Assembly (NCBI GenBank): GCA_027031505.1
Contig: JALVQH010000096.1
Span: 1-6,132, forward strand
Source: Campylobacteraceae bacterium
GTDB taxonomy: Bacteria > Campylobacterota > Campylobacteria > Campylobacterales > Sulfurovaceae
Direction of reading: 5' to 3'
Length of the DNA: 6,132 nt
Part shown: positions 1-5,552 of the stretch, piece after piece
Numbering within the stretch: the stretch's first letter is position 1
How the letters are laid out: every line of letters starts with the position of its first letter
Notes under the pieces: generated by a model
What the model was told of the DNA's origin: nothing
Database searches by the model: none
What the model saw: only the letters and a program-made list of their open reading frames with translations
Program-made: the position numbers and the translations under genes

Positions 1-27
1 CCTGATATTTGGTGCAGCAAGAAAAAA

Positions 28-35
28 AAGGGGGG
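28..35 (+). promoter_or_regulatory. Ribosome binding site of the HTH gene
   Basis: AAGGGGGG at 28-35 follows a run of eight A residues. The AAGGGG part leaves five bases before ATG 39. This decides the start of the regulator gene over the upstream TTG at 9. Confidence 0.55.
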
Positions 36-38
36 ATC

Positions 39-440
39 ATGGACATTACACACAAGATTAACTATCTCATTCAGGAAAAAGGGATGACCAAACGGGAGTT
101 TGCCAATAAACTTGCGGCATGCGAACCCCGCCTCAAACGTACCGGGGCGGTACCGAGTGAGCAGACCATTTATGGTTATCTTAACGGCAAGCGGGAAATC
201 AAGGTCGAACTCATCCCCTGCATGGCCAGTGTGCTTGGTGTCAAAGAGCAGGAATTCTTCAGCGACGAAATCGAATTTATGGCAGAGTATGATATTCGCT
301 ATTCTTCTGAAGTCCGCGAAATTATCGACCTCCTTTACTACGCACCCAAATCCCACCGGGCTGAGATAAGAAAACTCCTCAAAAAATTCAAGGAGACGAC
401 AGAGGATGGGGTGAGACACCTGAGACGTTTGACGGTATGA
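39..440 (+). CDS. Small helix-turn-helix (XRE-like) transcriptional regulator
   Basis: Predicted 133-residue cytoplasmic DNA-binding protein. Residues about 1-75 look like a Cro/C1-type helix-turn-helix: a first helix (HKINYLIQEKG), a second (TKREFANKLA, 17-26) and a probable recognition helix (SEQTIYGYLNGKR, 40-52), followed by helices ending in ASVLGVKEQEFF, the usual XRE ending. Between the second and third helices there is an extended turn of roughly ten extra residues (CEPRLKRTGAVP), unlike compact XRE domains. Residues 90-133 are a charged helical tail (RAEIRKLLKKFKE) that could serve dimerisation. I start at ATG 39 because AAGGGGGG lies at 28-35 just upstream; an in-frame TTG at 9 has no such site. 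It is convergent with rsmE, so it is not part of the nap operon, and its targets cannot be told. The helix-turn-helix call is fairly sure; regulation of nap is unproven. Confidence 0.75.
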   Translation: MDITHKINYLIQEKGMTKREFANKLAACEPRLKRTGAVPSEQTIYGYLNGKREIKVELIPCMASVLGVKEQEFFSDEIEFMAEYDIRYSSEVREIIDLLYYAPKSHRAEIRKLLKKFKETTEDGVRHLRRLTV

Positions 441-467
441 GGATCTGCAGCGATTATTTCCATACCG
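433..467. other. Inverted repeat between the convergent HTH and rsmE genes
   Basis: CGGTATG (433-439) and CATACCG (461-467) are a perfect 7-bp inverted repeat with a 21-base loop, and the left arm contains the first bases of the HTH gene's TGA stop. With one bulged A the stem can extend by about three pairs. It may serve as a transcript end for the plus-strand gene, but no T-run follows on either strand, so it is not a standard intrinsic terminator. Confidence 0.3.
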
Positions 468-526
468 GCGAATAGACTGGAGAAAAACATTTATGTTGCT
501 GTCAACCTCTCCCGTTACAATATCTC

Positions 527-1195
527 TCACACCAGCACCCGCGCCGCCACCGCCACGGCCGCACTCTCACTCCGCAGGATCATTGGCGTATCCATTCCCA
601 CGATCTGTCCGGGGGTGAAGCGGGCAACTTCTGCATCGGTGAACCCTCCTTCGGGGCCAAGTATGATCGTGGTATCTTCCCGGGTACAGGGGAGGGTCTG
701 ATCCCGGGAAAAGTGGAGGAGTTTTGCCTCAGGATGTGCAGCAAGAAAAGATTCCATGCTCTCGATCTCTTCGAGGATCATGGGACGGGTGCGACCGCAT
801 TGCCGGGAGGAGTTTTGGAGGATCTTTTTCATCCTCTCAAAATCGAGACGGAAATTTTGCTGGCTGCGCTCACAGGGAAAGAATGTCAATTGTGCTACGC
901 CCATTTCATTGAGCATGGGCAGGACTTTTTCGATGCTTTTTGGATCGATCCGGCACCAGCCGATGTGGAGAGCGTGTGCCGCGTGGATCGGGAGAGTTGT
1001 TTGATTGGCCAGGGTTAATTGCGCGGTTTTTTTGTCAAGAGTATCGATAGTGTACGTGTAGAGAATGTCATCACCTGAGCGCAGATGTACCTGCTCACCG
1101 GTACGGTGACGACGGACTTTAAACAGGTAGCGGTGAGCATCGCCCTCGAGCTGGAGATGTTCGGCTCCGGCATCGGGATGAAGGAGATATTGCAC
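527..1195 (-). CDS. rsmE: 16S rRNA (uracil(1498)-N3)-methyltransferase
   Basis: RsmE is an S-adenosylmethionine-dependent SPOUT-family enzyme that methylates N3 of U1498 in 16S rRNA on the assembled 30S subunit. The 222-residue product is near the family length. Residues 1-70 fit the N-terminal PUA-like RNA-binding domain (HRYLFKVRRHRTGEQV). The SPOUT domain then shows the family landmarks: KSIEKVLPMLNEMGV (86-100), the SSRQCGR segment (129-135), GPEGGFTDAEV (180-190) and LRSESAA (207-213), the last two forming the trefoil-knot cofactor pocket. The start is a GTG at 1195 with GAGAGG five bases upstream (1201-1206). It lies 10 nt after the membrane-protein gene on the same strand, so it probably shares the tail of the nap transcript, although its role is housekeeping. 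A separate promoter could lie inside the upstream gene. Confidence 0.92.
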   Translation of the reverse strand: MQYLLHPDAGAEHLQLEGDAHRYLFKVRRHRTGEQVHLRSGDDILYTYTIDTLDKKTAQLTLANQTTLPIHAAHALHIGWCRIDPKSIEKVLPMLNEMGVAQLTFFPCERSQQNFRLDFERMKKILQNSSRQCGRTRPMILEEIESMESFLAAHPEAKLLHFSRDQTLPCTREDTTIILGPEGGFTDAEVARFTPGQIVGMDTPMILRSESAAVAVAARVLV

Positions 1196-1205
1196 ACGAT
1201 CCTCT

Positions 1206-1598
1206 CTATATCATCAGAGCATACACCGTCACGGCAAGGGTTATGAGCCATTCAGCCCCTACCATGCGTGTGTTGGTCGTAATTCCGTCTTCTCCCGATC
1301 GCCAGGAGGTTTTGAGTTTAAAAGGGCGTACTGATTCTATCCCCGGCAATACAACCGCGCCCGCCATCATCGTTATGACGTCCGGAGGCATTTCCCGCAG
1401 CTTGAATATCCAGACAATCAGTCCGCCAAAAACCGTCATCGTCCACAATGCCCAGAAGGCAAAATATCCGATCCGTGTCCAGAAAATCATTTTGGGCATC
1501 CGGGTGCGCAAAACATAGGGTACCACCATGTTGAACGTCAATACAATCAGCAATCCATATACAGCCCAGCGGTGGTAAGCAATGATCTCATCGAGCAT
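1206..1598 (-). CDS. Small integral membrane protein, unrecognised, coupled to napD
   Basis: I do not recognise this 130-residue protein. It has strongly hydrophobic segments at about 11-30 (WAVYGLLIVLTFNMVVPYVL), 43-66 and 114-130, and a weaker one at 72-88, so three or four membrane passes are likely. The stretch at 89-112 is polar and charged (RPFKLKTSWRSGEDG) and probably forms a loop. It has no cysteines and few histidines (H9), so it is not an evident haem or Fe-S protein. Its ATG (1598-1596) overlaps the napD stop as TGATG, the mark of translational coupling, and rsmE follows after 10 nt. The context suggests co-expression with the nitrate reductase genes, but a function in nitrate respiration is inference only. 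Confidence 0.75.
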   Translation of the reverse strand: MLDEIIAYHRWAVYGLLIVLTFNMVVPYVLRTRMPKMIFWTRIGYFAFWALWTMTVFGGLIVWIFKLREMPPDVITMMAGAVVLPGIESVRPFKLKTSWRSGEDGITTNTRMVGAEWLITLAVTVYALMI

Positions 1599-1948
1599 CA
1601 GAAGCGCTTCTTGAGGTCTCCGTGATAGACGATGTCGCGGGCATCGATCGTGTCGTCGTTGAGCATGGCGGGTACCGGATCGGCCTCTTCGAGAGCACGC
1701 ACCTCCTCATCGAGCATATCCTCCTGATAGGTCTGCATCATATCGGCGGCGATAACGTGGGGCATCTCCTGGATGGCGGTGAGTTTTTTGATCTCCTCTT
1801 CGACATCTTCCCCTTCGATAGTGATGATGATCTTGCCCTTCTCTTTGTCGCCGAAGTGGTAGTCGCACAAACCGCTCTGTTCGAGACGTTCCCGAACCTC
1901 GTCGTAATACTCGCTGCGGCATTGCACCACGATACTCGAAATATTCAT
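1598..1948 (-). CDS. napD: Periplasmic nitrate reductase maturation chaperone NapD
   Basis: NapD is a small cytoplasmic chaperone that binds the twin-arginine signal peptide of the NapA precursor and holds back export until the molybdenum cofactor and Fe-S cluster are in place. Residues 1-75 match the ferredoxin-like fold of the family: the first strand NISSIVVQC, a helix (YYDEVRERLEQS), the strand KGKIIITIEGED (37-48), a helix and the stretch EMPHVIAADMMQTYQ (61-75), which fits the NapD pattern of a late strand ending in a conserved aromatic. Residues 76-116 form an acidic C-terminal extension (DEEVRALEEAD), longer than the approximately 87-residue enterobacterial protein. The start at ATG 1948 has AAGGAG five bases upstream. 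It follows napL after a 159-nt spacer with REP-like repeats and overlaps the next gene. Confidence 0.85.
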   Translation of the reverse strand: MNISSIVVQCRSEYYDEVRERLEQSGLCDYHFGDKEKGKIIITIEGEDVEEEIKKLTAIQEMPHVIAADMMQTYQEDMLDEEVRALEEADPVPAMLNDDTIDARDIVYHGDLKKRF

Positions 1949-1953
1949 TGATA

Positions 1954-1959
1954 CTCCTT
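1954..1959 (-). promoter_or_regulatory. Ribosome binding site of napD
   Basis: AAGGAG on the minus strand, five bases before the napD ATG. It shows napD has its own strong translation signal despite lying beyond the repeat-bearing spacer. Confidence 0.7.
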
Positions 1960-1986
1960 GGTTTTGGTATAAAGGTTCATCGCTCT

Positions 1987-2069
1987 GGAAACGGAAGTTC
2001 CGTCCTGCACAACGCGGGACTGAAGTCCCTGCTCCATCATTGCGGTACGAGACGGAAGTCCCGGCTTCG
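1987..2069. repeat. Three tandem REP-like palindromes between napL and napD
   Basis: Three related imperfect palindromes lie in a row. Unit 1 is ACGGAAGTTCCGT (1991-2003), a perfect 6-bp stem around one base. Unit 2 is GGGACTGAAGTCCC (2016-2029), a 6-bp stem with a two-base loop, extended by GC/GC (2014-2015 with 2031-2032) past a single bulged T. Unit 3 has CGAGAC (2048-2053) against GTCCCG (2058-2063) with one mismatch and a GGAA loop. All share a GAAGTYCC core, and the centres are about 25 and 33 bases apart. Short GC stems with a bulge, in clusters between genes, are typical of REP elements mobilised by REP-associated tyrosine transposases. No such transposase gene is in this window. As RNA they would form adjacent hairpins inside the nap transcript. 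Confidence 0.65.
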
Positions 2070-2075
2070 AAATAG

Positions 2076-2103
2076 AAAAAAGCACCGGGTTCATTCCCCC
2101 CGC
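2076..2103 (-). terminator. Possible weak terminator or attenuator after napL
   Basis: On the minus strand, five bases beyond the napL stop codon (2108-2110), CGGG (2102-2099) can pair with CCCG (2089-2086) over a nine-base loop. An outer GC/GC pair closes past a small bulge, and six T residues (2081-2076) follow. The stem is short, so termination would be partial at best. Confidence 0.3.
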
Positions 2104-2107
2104 AAAC

Positions 2108-3067
2108 CTATGGCAACTTCCACACCAGAACCGTATCGTCGTCGCTGCCGCTGACGAGGCGCTTTTCGTCGATGAAAACGATGGCATTGAGGGTACTTTT
2201 CTGCCCTTTGAGAATGGCAAGTTCTGCACGGGTTTGCAGATCAAACACCGTTATGTTGTTGTTTTCGTCCATTGCAAAGGCTACACGGCGTGCGCTGGGG
2301 CTCAGTCCGGTCGCATAGATCAAGAACGATGCCTGCAAAAAACCCCCCCGGCCGGTTGAGACATGATAATACGCTGCTCGTCGATCCTGTCCGGCGGCAG
2401 AGACGATGCCGTTTTTGAAATCGACCCGATAAACATTGTCTTTGTTGAGGCCTTTGAGCTTGCGCACTATTTTGCCGGTGCGGGTATCGATGACCGAGAT
2501 TTCACCGCTTTCACAGCTGAACGCTGCCTGCGTCCGGTTGGTGTTGAGGGCAAAATCGGAAAATTTTGATTCGGTCAGCTGGACACGGTAGACCTCTTTT
2601 TTCGTCGTCAAATCCATCAGAGACGCTTCGTTGCTCAGGTAGCCGAGGAGGAGATGGTTTTTGTCGATGAAGCGGACTTTGACGAGGGTTTTTTTGTCCG
2701 AAGCCGATAGAACCTTTTTGGTAACATTGTTCTCATGGATCCACAGATCGGAGTATCCTTTGTCGCCGCTGTCGCTCAGCAGGAGGTATCGGCCATCCAT
2801 GTAGTCGATGCTTGCTGCCGCTGCAAAGATGGGATCTCCCATGAAGTCCTTGATCTTCGGAAGAGAAATCTCCTTGATCATTTTGTGGCTTGCCATGTCG
2901 TACACCTGGAGTTTGCCGTGGGTGGTTCCGATGTAGATCCTGGAAGCGCGGACGACGATGTCCTTGGCCTGGCCGTCTATCTGTACCGATTCAACAGGGG
3001 CAACTGTGGGTGCCGTGTGCCCGATCCCGACCCCGACGATCAACAGGGTTAACCAGTATTTTATCAT
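2108..3067 (-). CDS. napL: NapL, predicted periplasmic beta-propeller protein of the nap operon
   Basis: NapL is found in Campylobacterota nap operons. Its biochemical role is unsettled and it has been reported as not essential for nitrate respiration. The 319-residue product begins with a likely Sec signal peptide (IKYWLTLLIVGVGIGHTA, cut near residue 19). The rest is a set of WD40-like repeats: RIYIGTTHGKLQVYDMAS (43-60), a repeat ending in SLMDLTTKKEV (149-159), GEISVIDTRTGKIVRKL (188-204), NITVFDLQTRAELAIL (271-286) and a closing one with VSGSDDDTVLVWKL (305-318). Sequence and signal fit a soluble periplasmic propeller with no redox cofactor motif; the only cysteine is at 184. I use ATG 3067, with GGGA eight bases upstream. 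A GTG at 3070 would add one residue and cannot be excluded. It lies immediately after the acidic 119-residue gene. Confidence 0.8.
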   Translation of the reverse strand: MIKYWLTLLIVGVGIGHTAPTVAPVESVQIDGQAKDIVVRASRIYIGTTHGKLQVYDMASHKMIKEISLPKIKDFMGDPIFAAAASIDYMDGRYLLLSDSGDKGYSDLWIHENNVTKKVLSASDKKTLVKVRFIDKNHLLLGYLSNEASLMDLTTKKEVYRVQLTESKFSDFALNTNRTQAAFSCESGEISVIDTRTGKIVRKLKGLNKDNVYRVDFKNGIVSAAGQDRRAAYYHVSTGRGGFLQASFLIYATGLSPSARRVAFAMDENNNITVFDLQTRAELAILKGQKSTLNAIVFIDEKRLVSGSDDDTVLVWKLP

Positions 3068-3072
3068 CACAT

Positions 3073-3432
3073 CTATCCCAGCGCCGCTTCGGCTTCATCA
3101 AGAATCGCCAGTGCGATTTGCGTCTCATCAAGAGCACTCACAACGCCCCACAGATCCCCTTCGGAATCAAAACACTCACTGAAGCCCTCCCGGGCGGCTA
3201 TCTTTTCGGGGAGGCTTGACAGGAGATCATTGCCAACTGCCTGCACTACCGGATCGGCGATATAAACCATATGGGAATATACCGAAGGATCATACAGCTC
3301 ATCCGTCAATTCATCATCATAGATGTCATCATCGTTTTCATCCACGACAACAAGATGACGCAACAACACATCTTTATTTTCAAATCGTTCAAAGAGTTTG
3401 GGGTAACGCTTCTGAAGCTCTTCAGACGTCAT
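3073..3432 (-). CDS. Acidic 119-residue protein of unknown function between napF and napL
   Basis: I do not recognise this protein. It has no signal peptide, membrane segment or metal motif (a single cysteine at 87), so it should be cytoplasmic. About 29 of 119 residues are Asp or Glu against 8 Lys or Arg, with a dense acidic patch at 31-48 (DENDDDIYDDELTDELYD). The N-terminus (SEELQKRYPKLFERFENK) and the end (TQIALAILDEAEAAL) look helical. The start is ATG 3432, with AAGGA six bases upstream. The same frame stays open upstream to 3651, but that part is an Arg-rich stretch lying over the napF coding region and is rejected. Fifty-five bases separate it from napF, and napL follows almost at once. 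Described nap operons with napF next to napL do not have it as a standard member. A chaperone or assembly role is a guess from its place. Confidence 0.75.
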   Translation of the reverse strand: MTSEELQKRYPKLFERFENKDVLLRHLVVVDENDDDIYDDELTDELYDPSVYSHMVYIADPVVQAVGNDLLSSLPEKIAAREGFSECFDSEGDLWGVVSALDETQIALAILDEAEAALG

Positions 3433-3438
3433 AGAGAA

Positions 3439-3443
3439 TCCTT
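3439..3443 (-). promoter_or_regulatory. Ribosome binding site fixing the start of the acidic orphan gene
   Basis: AAGGA on the minus strand, six bases before ATG 3432. It supports the 119-residue product rather than a 192-residue one that would begin inside napF. Confidence 0.65.
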
Positions 3444-3487
3444 GGGTTTGAAATATGGGAAGATTATGGCACAAAACGGTAAATGAA

Positions 3488-4045
3488 TCATTGCCCGTCC
3501 TCTTCTGCGGTCGCTTCCGTGTCCGACTCCGGCCACGGAAGCGGCTGATAGTCGATCGCCTGCGTCGGGCAGCGCCCGAGGCAGAAGCCGCAGCCGTTGC
3601 ACCGCTCTTCATCAATGACAGGATTGAACATGCCGTTAAACAGAATCGCATCTTCCATGCAGGGCTCTTTGCAGGAGAAGCAAATCACATGGTGGTGAGC
3701 AATGCACGCTTCGGTGTCGATCCGGAACATCGCATTGATCCACTCACGCCCCCCGCTGCGCTCGAGACTTAACACATCAGCTTCGCACGCCTCGGCACAC
3801 GCTTCGCACCATGTGCAGCCGTTCTGGGAAAAATCGAGTGTCGGAATACCCGCATCGTCCAGGACAATAATCTGCTCTTCACAGGAAGTGACGCATGCTT
3901 TGGAAGTGCATGCCGCACACTCACTCTGAAAAAGAGATTCATCCAACCCATACGGAGGGCGAAGCACCAACGGGGATGCCTCGGTCTCCGGCGCCGCCCC
4001 GAGGGGCTGGGCAAGCGAGCGAAAAAAATCGCGCCGCGATGCCAC
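3488..4045 (-). CDS. napF: NapF, cytoplasmic polyferredoxin with four [4Fe-4S] sites
   Basis: NapF is a cytoplasmic Fe-S protein that interacts with the NapA precursor and is thought to help its assembly or activation. The 185 residues contain sixteen cysteines in four groups: 43/46/51/55, 77/80/83/87 (CTWCEACAEAC), 114/122/125/129 and 149/152/155/159 (CNGCGFCLGRCP), enough for four [4Fe-4S] clusters. The N-terminus carries SRRDFFRSL, like a twin-arginine motif, but what follows (AQPLGAAPETEAS) lacks a hydrophobic core, so export is unlikely. The acidic C-terminal tail (ESDTEATAEEDG) is probably disordered. The start is GTG 4045, directly after the napB TAA, with AAGGGG at 4054-4059 and an eight-base spacing. 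The orphan acidic gene follows after 55 nt. An RR-bearing N-terminus is also seen in NapF of other bacteria. Confidence 0.88.
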   Translation of the reverse strand: MASRRDFFRSLAQPLGAAPETEASPLVLRPPYGLDESLFQSECAACTSKACVTSCEEQIIVLDDAGIPTLDFSQNGCTWCEACAEACEADVLSLERSGGREWINAMFRIDTEACIAHHHVICFSCKEPCMEDAILFNGMFNPVIDEERCNGCGFCLGRCPTQAIDYQPLPWPESDTEATAEEDGQ

Positions 4046-4735
4046 TTATTCAACCCCTTCGTTCATCACGTCGATGAGGTTTGACTTGGCTTTAAGTGCA
4101 CCGTCTTTGCCAAAGTCCGGCTGGAAGGTGTTGCCCACAACGGCATCGATATTGGCCTGCGGTGCATGGCACTGCGAACAGTTGAAACGCCCCTGATAGA
4201 GGGTTTTCAACTTTTTAGACGCCAATTTGATATCACTGGTATTGCCGATGTCTCCATCAGGAGCAACCACTTTGCCTTCTTTGACCACTTTACCATCTTT
4301 CATGGTTGTTGCAGGTCGATAGTTAGTGAAGTGTGAGGCAGGGATCGGGGTTGCTTTGACACTGGCTGCCACGTCAGGCATATGGCATCCCAGACAAGCG
4401 TTGTTGGCTTTGGTGATCGGCAGCATACCATCCACATTGTGAGGAATCATTGGGGGCGCATTGACAAAGGCCCGCTCATAGCGAACGCCGGATCCGGGCG
4501 CGGGAGCGTCAAATTTGGCCTGCACCCCTACCGTGTCATCCGCTTCTTTATAGAGATCGGTTTTGCGCAATCCCAGTTCCTCCTCGGTCACCACTTTTTT
4601 GGCTCCAAGATCCTCTTTGGCTACCCGCTCGGCATTTTGAACCGAAGCATCAATATTGACCACTTTCTCTCCGGCAGCGGCAGTGAGTGTGATCAACCCC
4701 AATGCTGCCATCGCCATCAAACTGTGTTTTAGCAT
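4046..4735 (-). CDS. napB: NapB, dihaem cytochrome c subunit of periplasmic nitrate reductase
   Basis: NapB is the small periplasmic subunit that passes electrons from the quinol dehydrogenase to the catalytic NapA. The 229-residue precursor has a Sec signal peptide (LKHSLMAMAALGLITLTAAA, cut near residue 21). Two c-type haem sites are present, CLGCH (114-118) and CSQCH (186-190), with His99 (PPMIPHNVDG) and His135 (PASHFTNYR) placed as distal ligands for bis-His haems. The family landmarks NAPPMIPH and VVGNTFQP are clear. It is longer than the roughly 150-residue enterobacterial protein: there is extra sequence before residue 85 and about 28 more residues between the haem sites, including a Lys/Gly-rich stretch (KDGKVVKEGKVVAPDGD). 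I start at ATG 4735 because AAGGAG lies five bases upstream; the frame stays open to 4855 over napH, but that part is not protein-like. It lies 13 nt after napH. Confidence 0.93.
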   Translation of the reverse strand: MLKHSLMAMAALGLITLTAAAGEKVVNIDASVQNAERVAKEDLGAKKVVTEEELGLRKTDLYKEADDTVGVQAKFDAPAPGSGVRYERAFVNAPPMIPHNVDGMLPITKANNACLGCHMPDVAASVKATPIPASHFTNYRPATTMKDGKVVKEGKVVAPDGDIGNTSDIKLASKKLKTLYQGRFNCSQCHAPQANIDAVVGNTFQPDFGKDGALKAKSNLIDVMNEGVE

Positions 4736-4740
4736 TTCTA

Positions 4741-4746
4741 CTCCTT
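4741..4746 (-). promoter_or_regulatory. Ribosome binding site of napB
   Basis: AAGGAG on the minus strand with five bases to ATG 4735. It decides the napB start against an extended frame reaching 4855. Confidence 0.7.
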
Positions 4747-4748
4747 GT

Positions 4749-5552
4749 TTATTTTTTGTTTCCAAGTGCCAGGATATCAAACCCCAGCGCGTCGTCATCG
4801 CATACGTCGATGCAGCGTCCGCAATTGGTGCACTCCGGCTGTACGACCCGCTCACTGCGCTTGCCGATCATGTTGAGCACCTGCACCTCAGGACAGACAT
4901 CCTTGCATTTCATGCAGAGGGTGCAGTTGTCGCTGTTGTGTTTGACGCTCAGCAGGGCATATTTGCCGAGCAGGGAGTGGACACCACCGAGCGGACACAG
5001 ATGTCCGCACCAACCGTTTTTTAATACAAACAGATCGAGAAGGAAGATCGCGACGAGCAATCCCGCACCCGCACCGAAACCGAAGATGACTCCCCGGTTG
5101 AAGATGGTAATGGGCGAGACGATCTCAAAGGCGGCAAAGCCGCTCACGGCTGAAACCACCAATGCAATCGCAAGCATATAATAGCGTGCGTTGCGCGTCA
5201 CCCATACTTTGCGCTCGATTTTATCAATGAGCAGTTTGCGCCGTACCCAGGCGGCTGCGTCGGTGATCATGTTGACCGGACACACCCAGCTGCAGAATGC
5301 CCGACCGCCGATGATGCCGTAAAAGAGGGCGATGATGACCGCCCCTACAATGACATCCAGCCCGAGAGAGGCTCCGGCAGCGAGCATCTGCAGCACGGCA
5401 AATGGATCGCTCAGAGGGATCGTATCCAGCACACGAGAACTTGACAGTGTGCCTGAAAGGATGTTCCAGCCATAGGCATGCGCACCGAAATAGAGAATCA
5501 GCAGACCAATCTGTGTCATCCGACGAAGGATGAGGTATTTCATGTTACTCAT
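4749..5552 (-). CDS. napH: NapH, membrane Fe-S subunit of the menaquinol dehydrogenase
   Basis: NapH anchors NapG in the cytoplasmic membrane, and the pair oxidises menaquinol and sends electrons towards NapB and NapA, in place of NapC. The 267-residue product has four hydrophobic segments at about 13-28, 62-82, 124-145 and 155-177. Two CX3CP motifs follow the second and fourth (CSWVCP 87-92; CGHLCP 182-187), a hallmark of NapH-type proteins and needed for function in studied relatives. The cytoplasmic C-terminus carries two [4Fe-4S] motifs: cysteines 210/213/216/220 and 241/244/247/251. The start is ATG 5552, inside the end of napG, giving an 8-nt overlap; GAAGGGG precedes it by six bases. 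A second in-frame ATG at 5543 is less well placed. The length and motifs are complete. Confidence 0.94.
   Translation of the reverse strand: MSNMKYLILRRMTQIGLLILYFGAHAYGWNILSGTLSSSRVLDTIPLSDPFAVLQMLAAGASLGLDVIVGAVIIALFYGIIGGRAFCSWVCPVNMITDAAAWVRRKLLIDKIERKVWVTRNARYYMLAIALVVSAVSGFAAFEIVSPITIFNRGVIFGFGAGAGLLVAIFLLDLFVLKNGWCGHLCPLGGVHSLLGKYALLSVKHNSDNCTLCMKCKDVCPEVQVLNMIGKRSERVVQPECTNCGRCIDVCDDDALGFDILALGNKK

Noticed and set aside
713..1018. Plus-strand open frames opposite rsmE
   Set aside because: rsmE has intact family motifs throughout, and these frames show none; they are antisense shadows.
1622..1951. Open plus-strand frame of 109 residues opposite napD
   Set aside because: It lies wholly over a well-supported gene, its composition mirrors the antisense of napD, and it has no ribosome binding site of note.
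1960..1990. Promoter before napD (TATACC on the minus strand)
   Set aside because: Only a weak -10-like match with no supporting upstream element; it stays possible but cannot be backed from sequence alone.
1983..2070. CRISPR array
   Set aside because: Only three units, mutually divergent, palindromic and spaced about 25-33 bases; no identical repeats or uniform spacers, and no cas gene nearby.
3463..3491. Internal promoter before the acidic orphan gene (CATAAT on the minus strand at 3468-3463)
   Set aside because: A -10-like hexamer is present but no -35-like sequence lies at a suitable distance, so the match is too weak to list.
3433..3651. In-frame upstream extension of the acidic orphan gene to 3651 (192 residues)
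   Set aside because: The added part overlaps napF on the same strand, is Arg/Ala/Ser-rich as a frame-shifted shadow would be, and a good ribosome binding site precedes ATG 3432.
4736..4855. In-frame extension of napB to 4855
   Set aside because: It would overlap the Fe-S end of napH and place the obvious Sec signal peptide in the middle of the protein; AAGGAG before ATG 4735 settles the start.
4656..5181. Plus-strand open frames opposite napB and napH (up to 159 residues)
   Set aside because: They are complementary to strongly supported coding sequence and have no recognisable domain.
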